From contig CAXTLC010000009.1 of assembly GCA_964245075.1 (NCBI GenBank), positions 1-64,000 on the forward strand: a stretch of 64,000 bases of DNA, written 5' to 3'. The DNA comes from LMUY01 sp964245075. GTDB taxonomy: Bacteria > Pseudomonadota > Alphaproteobacteria > Acetobacterales > Acetobacteraceae. Positions 57,928 to 64,000 of this stretch are shown here, one piece after another; within the stretch, counting starts at the first letter, position 1, and every line of letters begins with the position of its first letter. The position numbers were made by a program, and so were the translations under genes. The notes below the pieces were generated by a model. That model was given only the letters and a program-made list of their open reading frames with translations, did no database searches and was not told where the DNA came from.

Positions 57928-58557
57928 ATGGACAATGAAGACACGAGGCAGCCCGCTCCCCGCGCCCAGGCGATGGCGGTGAGGGCTCCAACGAAGACTG
58001 CGCCCAAGGTGGCGGCCAAGCCTGCTGCCGCGAAGAAGCCAGCGGCGGCGAAGGCTGCTCCGAAGCCGGCGAAGGCTGCGGCGAAAGCGGCCCCGGCTAA
58101 GGCTGTCCCGGTTAAGGCTGCCCCGGCCAAGGCTGTCCCGGCAAAGGCCGCCAAGCCTGTCCCGGCGAAGGCCGCCAAGCCTGGCTCGAAGCCGGCCAGC
58201 AAGTCCGAGGCGGCCAAGACGATGAGGACCGCCAAGGCCCCGGCCGCGCGTTCCGCCGCCGCGAAGGCGCTCAGCTCCTCCAAGGCGGGCGCTGCGGCCG
58301 CGCCGGCGAGGAAGGCTGCGCCGAAGCCGGCAGCCTCCGCCAAGGCGGCCCCGAAAGCCGCCAAGACGAAGGTCGCCGCGAAGCCAGCCGCAAACAAGAC
58401 GGAAGCCTCCAAGACGATGCGGACGGCCAAGTCGCCGGCCGCGCGTTCGGCCGCGGCGAAGGAGCTGAGTTCGGCTGCGCCCAAGGCCCGCCGCCGCAAG
58501 GGCGCCGACGCGACGCCCGAACCGACCACCGCCCAGACCAGCGACTCGATCAACTAG
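57928..58557 (+). CDS. Histone H1-like/AlgP-like Ala-Lys-Pro-rich protein
   Basis: A 209-residue highly basic protein made mostly of Ala, Lys and Pro. The first half repeats KAAPAK/KAVPAK-type hexapeptides. A 24-residue module, EAAKTMRTAKAPAARSAAAK at residues 94-117 and EASKTMRTAKSPAARSAAAK at 159-182, occurs twice, each followed by ALSSS- or ELSSA-like residues. The start MDNEDTRQPAPRAQAMAVRA follows AAGGAAAC. Such sequences are typical of bacterial H1-like proteins that bind DNA or RNA without a folded domain. The repeated module resembles segments of uncharacterised alphaproteobacterial proteins. Function is inferred from composition. Confidence 0.75.
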   Translation: MDNEDTRQPAPRAQAMAVRAPTKTAPKVAAKPAAAKKPAAAKAAPKPAKAAAKAAPAKAVPVKAAPAKAVPAKAAKPVPAKAAKPGSKPASKSEAAKTMRTAKAPAARSAAAKALSSSKAGAAAAPARKAAPKPAASAKAAPKAAKTKVAAKPAANKTEASKTMRTAKSPAARSAAAKELSSAAPKARRRKGADATPEPTTAQTSDSIN

Positions 58558-58600
58558 AGCGTCATCCGACCGTATCCAGACGGCGCTCGCCCTTAAACGT

Positions 58601-58632
58601 CCCCGCCCGGCCTATGGAAGGCCCGGGTGGGG
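58601..58632. terminator. Bidirectional terminator hairpin
   Basis: CCCCGCCCGG (58601-58610) pairs with CCCGGGTGGGG (58622-58632) with one G-T and a bulge, extended by CCT/AGG towards a short loop. It lies between the convergent histone-like and otnC genes, so it can serve both. Confidence 0.65.
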
Positions 58633-58673
58633 ATTGGACGGAAAGCAGGCTCCTTCCAGGATGCCTCGACAGC

Positions 58674-59300
58674 TCAGCCGAACGTGGCGAGCAGGTCCTC
58701 GACCTGGCCCGGCGTCAGAACCCTAGGCGACAAGCCGCGCAGCAGCAGCGCCAGCCTCGCCGCCTCCTCCAACTCCTCAGCCGCATACACGGCGTCGGTC
58801 AGCGTCGGGCCGGACACCACCGGCCCATGATTGGCGAGCAGCACGGCCCGTGAGCCGGCCGCCGCTTCGGCGATCGCGGGCTCCATCGCCGGGTCACCGG
58901 GACGGTAATACGGCACCAGCGGCAGCACGGGGCCGATGCGCATGACGAAGTAGGGCGTCAGCGCCGGCATCGCCTCGCCGCCGGGCAGGCAGGCAAGGGC
59001 GGTGGCCATGGTGGAATGCAGGTGCACCACCGCGCCCGCCCCTGGCCGAGCTTGATAGAAGGCGCGATGCATGAAGACTTCCTTCGACGGCCTGTCGCCG
59101 CCGACGTGGGCGAACGCTTCGTCCAGCCGTGACAGCCGCGCCGGGTCGAGCCGCCCGAGCGAGGAGTTGGTGGGCGTGATCAGGAAGCCGCCTTCCGCCA
59201 ACCGCGCGCTGACATTGCCGGCGCTGCCGACGCTGAACCCGCGCGCGAACAGGCTGGCGGCCAGCTCCACCAGGAGCCGGCGGGTCTCGTCCTCGGTCAT
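58674..59300 (-). CDS. otnC: 3-oxo-tetronate 4-phosphate decarboxylase-like class II aldolase
   Basis: A 208-residue class II aldolase/adducin-type protein. ARGFSVGSAGNVSARLAEGG begins the fold, ITPTNSSLGRLDPARLSRLD follows, and VVHLHSTMATALACLPG has the two zinc-binding His residues; LLANHGPVVSGPTLTDAVYA holds the third region. Position directly after a four-carbon acid sugar kinase matches the otnK-otnC pair of tetronate catabolism, in which OtnC decarboxylates 3-oxo-tetronate 4-phosphate. Its ATG overlaps the kinase stop (ATGA). The metal-binding glutamate position is not verified. Confidence 0.88.
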   Translation of the reverse strand: MTEDETRRLLVELAASLFARGFSVGSAGNVSARLAEGGFLITPTNSSLGRLDPARLSRLDEAFAHVGGDRPSKEVFMHRAFYQARPGAGAVVHLHSTMATALACLPGGEAMPALTPYFVMRIGPVLPLVPYYRPGDPAMEPAIAEAAAGSRAVLLANHGPVVSGPTLTDAVYAAEELEEAARLALLLRGLSPRVLTPGQVEDLLATFG

Positions 59301-60556
59301 GGCGCATCGAACGCCGCGGTGAAGAAATCGCGACCGCCGAAGTTGCCGGACTTGAGCGCCAGCCGCATCGCCGGGCCATCGCCTTCGGCGTAGGTCCAGG
59401 GCACGCCAGGGTCGATCTCCGCGCCGATCCGCAACCGGCGCACGCCGAGCCTGGACACCACGGCGCCGGCCGTCTCGCCGCCCGCCACCACCATGCGCCG
59501 CACCCCCGCACCCACCAGCCCGGCCGCCACCGCCGCCAGCGCCTGCTCCACCAGCGTGCCGGCGGCGTCCCGCCCGAGCTTGGCTTGCAGCGCCGCCACC
59601 CGGTCCGGCGGCGCGGACGCGGCGATCACCACGGGGGTGTCACCCAATCTGCCGTCCGCCCAGGCCAGCGCCTGCCGCGCCAGCGCGTCCGCATCCGGCG
59701 TGGCGAGCGGGTCCAACTCCAAGGTCGGCACCTGGTCCCGCGCCGCGCCCAATTGGTAGAGCGTCGCGCGCGAGCATGACCCGGCGAGCACCGCCGCGTG
59801 ACCCGGCGCTGCCGGCAGCGCGGGCACGTCGCGGTCCTCGCGCAGGGTGCCGGCCGCCCGGAAGTTGCCCGGCAAGCCCATTGCCACGCCCGAGCCGCCT
59901 GTCAGCAGCGGGTGCCCTGCCGCCGCCGTGCCGATCGCCAGCAGGTCGGCCTCGGTGATGGCATCCACGATCGCGTAGCGACGGCCGGCTTCCTTCAGCG
60001 CGCCCATCGCCCGGCGGATCGCCTCCGGCCCTTTCGCCACCGTGGCCCAGGGCACAAGCCCGACGCCGGACTCGGTTTGGCGGGACAGCACGCGGACGAG
60101 GTTGGCGTCGCGCATCGGGGTCAACGGATGATGCTCCATCCCGCTCTCGTTCAGCAGCGCGCTGCCGACGAACAGATGGCCCTGGAACACGGTGCGGCCA
60201 TTGGCGGGAAGGGCTGGGCAGGCCAGCGCGAAGCCGCATTGCAGCGCCTGAACCAGCGCATCCGCGACCGGGCCGATGTTGCCCTCCTCCGTGCTGTCGA
60301 AGGTGGAGCAGTATTTCTGGAAGAACTGCCGGCAGCCGGCTTCTTGCAGCCAGCGCAGCGCGGCCAAGCTGTCGCGCACCGCCTGGCCCGCCGGCGACGT
60401 GCGGGACTTGAGCGCCACGACGACGGCGTCGGCGTCGGCGGGCGCCGGGCCGCTCGGGACGCCGATGAGCTGCACCGTCCGCATCCCGCCGCGCACCAGG
60501 GTGGAGGCGAGATCGGTCGCGCCGGTGAAGTCGTCCGCTATGCAGCCGAGCAGCAT
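59297..60556 (-). CDS. otnK: 3-oxo-tetronate kinase (four-carbon acid sugar kinase, DUF1537)
   Basis: A 419-residue kinase of the DUF1537/PdxA2-associated acid sugar kinase family. The N-terminal domain begins LLGCIADDFTGATDLASTLV, typical of the family; the sugar-binding part has QKYCSTFDSTEEGNIGPVAD, and the ATP-binding C-terminal domain has MVVAGGETAGAVVSRLGVRR, then GVPWTYAEGDGPAMRLALKS and GNFGGRDFFTAAF. The length is normal. Its stop overlaps otnC. Its first 19 bases overlap the 3' end of the glycosyltransferase gene upstream, so the three genes are tightly packed. Confidence 0.93.
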   Translation of the reverse strand: MLLGCIADDFTGATDLASTLVRGGMRTVQLIGVPSGPAPADADAVVVALKSRTSPAGQAVRDSLAALRWLQEAGCRQFFQKYCSTFDSTEEGNIGPVADALVQALQCGFALACPALPANGRTVFQGHLFVGSALLNESGMEHHPLTPMRDANLVRVLSRQTESGVGLVPWATVAKGPEAIRRAMGALKEAGRRYAIVDAITEADLLAIGTAAAGHPLLTGGSGVAMGLPGNFRAAGTLREDRDVPALPAAPGHAAVLAGSCSRATLYQLGAARDQVPTLELDPLATPDADALARQALAWADGRLGDTPVVIAASAPPDRVAALQAKLGRDAAGTLVEQALAAVAAGLVGAGVRRMVVAGGETAGAVVSRLGVRRLRIGAEIDPGVPWTYAEGDGPAMRLALKSGNFGGRDFFTAAFDAP

Positions 60557-61491
60557 GTGGCCTCCACGAAGCGTTGGGCCTGCGCGCGCCAGGTCGGCAG
60601 GGCCTGGCCGGCCCGCCAGGCCGCTTCCGCCATGTCGGCGCGCAGGCCCGTGTCGAAGATCAAGCGGCGTATCGCCTTGGACAGCCCGTCCGCGTCACCC
60701 GGCTCGCAGACCACGCCGACGGCCGGGGCCACCAGCTCCGCGGCGCCGCCGCCAGCGGTGACGGCGACCGGCAGGCCCCGGCGCAGCGCTTCGGCGACGG
60801 CCGCGGAGTGCCCTTCCCACTCGGTGGCGAGCGCGAACAGGTCGGCGCTGCGCCAGGCCGCGTCCAGCGCGGCGTCACCGAGCATGCCGGCGAACTGCAC
60901 TTGCCCGGTGTCGCCGGCCAGGGCGCGCAGCTCGTCCGCATACGCCGGGTCGCGCGTGGCGCCCACGATCACCAGGCGCCAAGGCAGGTCGAACAAGCGT
61001 TGCAGGGCGCGGATCAGCACCGCATGGCCCTTGCGCGGCGCGAGCGCGCCGACCGACAGCACGGTGCAGCCAGGCCCGCCCGAGCCGGTGGAGCGCGAAA
61101 CGTCCGGCACGCCGGGCGGGATGACCGTGAGCTTGGCCGGGTGGACGCCGAACTCCGCCACGAGACGGTCGCCGACCGGGCGGCTGGTGGCGACGACGTG
61201 GCGCAGCAGCGGCAGCCGCTCGCGTTCGGCCGTGCGGACGGCTTCCCGCTCGGCGTCGCTGGCCAGCGCGGCCGTGTGATGCACCAGGCCGATCGAACCC
61301 GGGATCTCGGCCAGTGGCGCTGACCGCAGCCGTATTCCGTCGATGACTTTCACGGACGGTTCGGCGGATGGAAGCTCATGCGAGACGCGATGCCCGGCGG
61401 CGATCAGGGCATTGCGAAGGCCCGTGATATAAGCCCCGCCGCCTTCAAGGCTCGGCTCGTTGTCTGGCAAGTAGAAGCAATAATCCGTCAC
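60538..61491 (-). CDS. Glycosyltransferase family 4/1 protein overlapping otnK
   Basis: A 317-residue GT-B glycosyltransferase. The N-terminal domain starts TDYCFYLPDNEPSLEGGGAY and contains GLVHHTAALASDAEREA; the C-terminal domain has TVLSVGALAPRKGHAVLIRA, GATRDPAYADELRALAGDTG, ADLFALATEWEGHSAAVAEA and LRRGLPVAVTAGGGAAELVA, the usual nucleotide-sugar site. GTG at 61491 gives this start. The gene runs in the same direction as otnK and otnC and overlaps otnK by 19 bases. A glycosyltransferase beside tetronate catabolism is odd; its acceptor is unknown. Confidence 0.85.
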   Translation of the reverse strand: MTDYCFYLPDNEPSLEGGGAYITGLRNALIAAGHRVSHELPSAEPSVKVIDGIRLRSAPLAEIPGSIGLVHHTAALASDAEREAVRTAERERLPLLRHVVATSRPVGDRLVAEFGVHPAKLTVIPPGVPDVSRSTGSGGPGCTVLSVGALAPRKGHAVLIRALQRLFDLPWRLVIVGATRDPAYADELRALAGDTGQVQFAGMLGDAALDAAWRSADLFALATEWEGHSAAVAEALRRGLPVAVTAGGGAAELVAPAVGVVCEPGDADGLSKAIRRLIFDTGLRADMAEAAWRAGQALPTWRAQAQRFVEATCCSAA

Positions 61492-61522
61492 CGCTTGGCG
61501 ATAGCACGCCGGGCTTGCGGCG

Positions 61523-61906
61523 TCATGCGTGAGCGGACAGCGCCCAGCCGGCGGCCGGCCGGGTCGCGTAGCCGCCGGTGCGCCCGTAGCGCGGCGCCGG
61601 GTTGGCCGCACGCGCGGCGCCTGCCAGCACGCCCAGCACACGCGTCTGCACCGCGATGGCGCGCTCCAGCAAGCGCCGGTTCTCCTCCGCCAGGGTCCGC
61701 AGCCGGGCGGCCGCCGAGCGCAGGGCAGGGGAGGGCTTGGCCCCCGCTCCAGCCGCCGCCCTGGCTGCCGTCAGCAGCGCGGCGACGGCCTGCTTCTCCG
61801 GCAGCAGCCGCGCAGCGCCCGGCAGGTCCAGCGCCCGCAATGCGGCGTTCTCCGCCGCCACCGTGTCAGCCAGCCGCGTCATCGTCCGCAGCAGATCGTC
61901 CGTCAT
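61523..61906 (-). CDS. FlgN-like flagellar chaperone candidate
   Basis: A 127-residue, mostly helical and alanine-rich protein: MTDDLLRTMTRLADTVAAEN, AALRALDLPGAARLLPEKQA and TLAEENRRLLERAIAVQTRV. This helical hairpin organisation and its position next to flgJ and flgI are as expected for FlgN, the chaperone of the hook-associated proteins FlgK and FlgL, which is poorly conserved in sequence. Its C terminus is Tyr/Arg/Gly-rich and less ordered. The ATG overlaps the stop of the rod-binding gene (ATGA). Assigned by context rather than by motif. Confidence 0.6.
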   Translation of the reverse strand: MTDDLLRTMTRLADTVAAENAALRALDLPGAARLLPEKQAVAALLTAARAAAGAGAKPSPALRSAAARLRTLAEENRRLLERAIAVQTRVLGVLAGAARAANPAPRYGRTGGYATRPAAGWALSAHA

Positions 61907-62250
61907 GCGCCGTTCCCCCTGGTTTCTGGCGTTTGGGTTTCCTGCGTTTGGGCTTCCTGCATCTGGATCATCTGGCGGAACACCGGCTGCGCGATGCCGA
62001 GGCCGCCGGACCGGGCGATCTGCTTGGCCAGCGCGTCCACCAGCAGCGGCTTCCACTGCGTTTCCGCTTGGCCGCCGCCGAGCGGGGTGCCGGACAGGTC
62101 CACCGTGTCGAACATGGGGGCGAGGAACTGGTTGAGCGCCATCGCCTCGAAGTCCTGCGACGCTTTCCAGGCCTTCTGCACCTGCGCGGACGGCAGCGTG
62201 GTTCGGATGGTGGGGGCGTCCATCATCGTGCCCAAGGGTGCGTTCGGCAT
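61903..62250 (-). CDS. flgJ: Flagellar rod-binding protein (FlgJ N-terminal domain)
   Basis: A 115-residue protein corresponding to the rod-binding domain of FlgJ: KAWKASQDFEAMALNQFLAP, MFDTVDLSGTPLGGGQAETQ and WKPLLVDALAKQIARSGGLG then IAQPVFRQM. The C-terminal muramidase domain of enterobacterial FlgJ is absent, as is usual in alphaproteobacteria. The last 20 residues are a low-complexity Gln/Glu/Thr repeat (EAQTQETQTPET), encoded by short tandem DNA repeats. The start overlaps the flgI stop (TGATG). It caps the growing rod in the periplasm. Confidence 0.88.
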   Translation of the reverse strand: MPNAPLGTMMDAPTIRTTLPSAQVQKAWKASQDFEAMALNQFLAPMFDTVDLSGTPLGGGQAETQWKPLLVDALAKQIARSGGLGIAQPVFRQMIQMQEAQTQETQTPETRGNGA

Positions 62251-63350
62251 CAGCGCACCTGCAGGTCGGCTTGGAGCGCGCCGGCCGCCTTGATGGATTG
62301 CAGGATGCTGATCATGTCGCGCGGCCCCACCCCCAGCGAGTTCATGCTCGCCACCAGGTCCCGCAAGGTCACGCTGCCGCGGATGATGCCCAGCCGCTTG
62401 TCCGAGGAGTCGTCCACCTGCACGCCCGTGCGCGGCACGGTCGTCGTCGTGCCGTTGGAAAGCGGGCCGGGCTGCGAGACCTGCGGCGTTTCCGTCACCC
62501 GGATGGTCAGGTTGCCCTGCGCGATGGCCACCGTGCTGATGCGGACGTTGGCGCCCATCACGATGGTGCCGCTGGCCTCGTCGATCACCACGACGGCCGG
62601 GCTGTCCGGCTCGACCCGCAGGTCCTCGATGACGCCCAGCGCGTCCACCACGCTGCGTCCGCCGAGGTTCAGCGCCACCGTGCGCGGGTCCCGCGCCGTG
62701 GCCACCCCGCCGCCAAGCGCCGCGTTGATCGCGACCTGGATGCGCCGCGCGGTGGTCAGGTCCGGGTTGCGCAGGCCGAGCCGCAGTTCCGGCCGGTCGC
62801 CCAGCGCGTAAGGCAGCTCCTTCTCCACCGTGGCGCCGTTGCTGATGCGCCCGGCGGTGGGGATGTTGCGGGTGACGGAGGTGGCGGCCCCGCGCGCCGC
62901 GATGGCCCCCGTGGCCAGCGCGCCTTGCGCCACGGCATACACCTCCCCATCCGCGCCCAGCAGCGGCGTCACCAGCAGGGTGCCGCCCGTGAGGTCCTTC
63001 GCGTCGCCCAGGGCGGACACGCCGATGTCGATCCGGCTGCCGCCCCGGGCGAAGGCGGGCAGGTTGGCTGTCACCATCACGGCGGCGACGTTCTTGGTTT
63101 GCAGCTTGGTTTCCTGGTCCCGCGTGTTGACGCCCAGGCGCTCCAGCATGCCGATCAGCGACTGCCGGGTGAACACCGCGTTGTCCAGCCGGTCCCCGGT
63201 GCCGTTCAGGCCGACGACCAGGCCGTATCCGACCAGTTGGTTCTCCCGGATGCCTTCCACGTCGGCGATGTCCTTGATGCGGACCTCCGCGGCGGCAAGC
63301 ACGGGAAGCAGCAGGAGCAGGGCGGAAAACAGCAGCGGGCGCAATTGCAT
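62250..63350 (-). CDS. flgI: Flagellar P-ring protein FlgI
   Basis: A 366-residue P-ring protein with a Sec signal peptide (RPLLFSALLLLLPVLAAAEV). Characteristic segments are VRIKDIADVEGIRENQLVGY, GLVVGLNGTGDRLDNAVFTR, VMVTANLPAFARGGSRIDIG, GGTLLVTPLLGADGEVYAVA, VATARDPRTVALNLGGRSVV and the C-terminal MNSLGVGPRDMISILQSIKA. Length is normal. It forms the peptidoglycan bushing of the flagellar rod. A sigma-54 promoter lies about 50 bases upstream (63402-63416), and the divergent fliX gene starts on the other side. Identification is secure. Confidence 0.97.
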   Translation of the reverse strand: MQLRPLLFSALLLLLPVLAAAEVRIKDIADVEGIRENQLVGYGLVVGLNGTGDRLDNAVFTRQSLIGMLERLGVNTRDQETKLQTKNVAAVMVTANLPAFARGGSRIDIGVSALGDAKDLTGGTLLVTPLLGADGEVYAVAQGALATGAIAARGAATSVTRNIPTAGRISNGATVEKELPYALGDRPELRLGLRNPDLTTARRIQVAINAALGGGVATARDPRTVALNLGGRSVVDALGVIEDLRVEPDSPAVVVIDEASGTIVMGANVRISTVAIAQGNLTIRVTETPQVSQPGPLSNGTTTTVPRTGVQVDDSSDKRLGIIRGSVTLRDLVASMNSLGVGPRDMISILQSIKAAGALQADLQVR

Positions 63351-63401
63351 CGGATATTTCCGGCTCGTTCAGCTTTGGCAGGCACTCTCACGGCAGTAAG
63401 C

Positions 63402-63416
63402 GCAAACGCCGTGCCA
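63402..63416 (-). promoter_or_regulatory. Sigma-54 promoter for the flgI operon
   Basis: On the reverse strand, TGGCAC (63416-63411), five bases, then TTGC (63405-63402) matches the sigma-54 consensus TGGCAC-N5-TTGC exactly. The start of transcription would lie near 63390, about 40 bases upstream of the flgI start codon. In Caulobacter the fliX/flgI region is also sigma-54 controlled through FlbD. Confidence 0.75.
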
Positions 63417-63510
63417 GCCCGGACGGGGGGTTTGCGGCGGTTTCCGGGGTGCGAAGGCCGGCAAATCGTGCCGGGTGGGCAAAAGGAGCAGGGTCAATGG
63501 TGCGAAACAG

Positions 63511-63909
63511 ATGACGGGCGTGGGCCGGGTGGGCGGCGCGGCGGCGCCGGTGGGTGCGCGCCGGGTTGGGCCCGGAAGCGGCGGGTTCGCGGTGGCGGGG
63601 GGCCCGGCCGCGCTTTCCGGCGCGTCGGCCGCGGCGCCGGCCGCGGCGGTGGATGGCATGCTGCTGCTCCAGCAGGTGGAGGACGGCCCGACCCGGGACC
63701 GCCAGGCGCGCCGCCACGGCCGGGCCATGCTGGACGGGCTGGCAGCGCTGCAACGCGCGTTGCTGGGCGGGGAGGACGACCCCGGCGCGCTGGACCGTTT
63801 GGCCGCCCTGGTGGAGCACTGCCCGCAGGCGGATGACCCCGCCCTGCGGGCCACGCTGGCCGCCGTTGCATTGCGGGCCAGCATCGAACTGGCGCGCCGG
63901 GCGATGTGA
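63511..63909 (+). CDS. fliX: Flagellar assembly protein FliX
   Basis: A 132-residue protein of the FliX family, which in Caulobacter couples flagellar assembly to the sigma-54 activator FlbD. The N terminus is glycine- and alanine-rich (GGAAAPVGARRVGPGSGGF); the C-terminal helical part, VDGMLLLQQVEDGPTRDRQA then RRHGRAMLDGLAALQRALLG and LRASIELARRA, is the conserved region. ATG at 63511 is preferred to a GTG at 63475. It is divergent from flgI, the arrangement known from Caulobacter. Only about 90 bases follow it in the window, with no gene identifiable there. Confidence 0.85.
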   Translation: MTGVGRVGGAAAPVGARRVGPGSGGFAVAGGPAALSGASAAAPAAAVDGMLLLQQVEDGPTRDRQARRHGRAMLDGLAALQRALLGGEDDPGALDRLAALVEHCPQADDPALRATLAAVALRASIELARRAM

Positions 63910-64000
63910 CCCTTCGGTGACAGGGGGCTTTTCGGGGAAAATGCCCGGTATTTGCGGCTCGTTAGCGCGCCGCAATGTCGTCCGCGCCCTTGGCGGCACG

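Noticed and set aside
1..64000. CRISPR arrays, rRNA or tRNA genes, complete insertion sequences
   Set aside because: No regularly spaced repeats, no tRNA-like folds and no transposase gene were found on reading the window; a covariance-model search would be the decisive check.

Overview
The window is GC-rich throughout and reads like a chromosome segment of an alphaproteobacterium, most likely a member of the Acetobacteraceae (Rhodospirillales, Roseomonas-like). The pointers are gene pairs and families typical of that group: mutS next to glnD, lipA followed directly by a COQ10-type gene, the alphaproteobacterial flagellar regulator fliX divergent from flgI, and a PQQ-type sorbosone dehydrogenase. 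This is inference from gene content; no rRNA or tRNA gene was seen.

Layout. 1-13.9 kb is mostly housekeeping: pyrD (cut by the left edge), small unknown genes and an S24-type regulator, secreted unknown proteins, an aldo/keto reductase, an alpha-ketoglutarate-type permease, a manganese catalase, then mutS and glnD back to back. 13.9-22.2 kb holds an RTX-like secreted protein ending at a long palindromic terminator, an AT-richer gap, a fumarylacetoacetase/SDR/cupin cluster, a glutamine amidotransferase and a sorbosone dehydrogenase. 22.2-29.6 kb is an accessory biosynthetic cluster: disulfide oxidoreductase, extended SDR, two small glycosyltransferases (TIGR04283-like and TIGR04282-like), sterol-desaturase-like hydroxylase, sodium:solute symporter and an unusual radical SAM protein with a cysteine-rich C terminus. 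29.6-31.1 kb is a degraded junction: a HAD gene without a normal start codon, a 19-base direct repeat copied from the end of the radical SAM gene, and remnants of an MFS transporter and a LuxR regulator.

31.1-36.1 kb returns to core metabolism (gamma-carbonic anhydrase, FAD oxidase, lipA, COQ10/RatA-like, threonine aldolase). 36.1-56.3 kb is an exopolysaccharide locus: an orphan carrier-protein/thioesterase didomain, PAP2-like protein, two Wzz/GumC-like chain-length proteins, a CpsD-like partner with a degenerate Walker A, a Wza-like export protein, several glycosyltransferases, a flippase, an O-antigen-ligase-like polymerase, and sugar-nucleotide epimerase and oxidoreductase genes. A sulfur block (sulfite reductase, ssuD, ssuA and a 55-residue membrane peptide) sits inside it.

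56.3-64 kb contains a methylcitrate-synthase-like gene, a histone-H1-like basic protein, otnC/otnK with an overlapping glycosyltransferase, and the edge of a flagellar locus (FlgN-like, FlgJ rod-binding, flgI, fliX) with a good sigma-54 promoter for flgI. The best candidates for undescribed biology are the radical SAM/glycosyltransferase cluster, the orphan carrier-protein/Cys-thioesterase protein, and the palindromic element inserted in frame in mutS.
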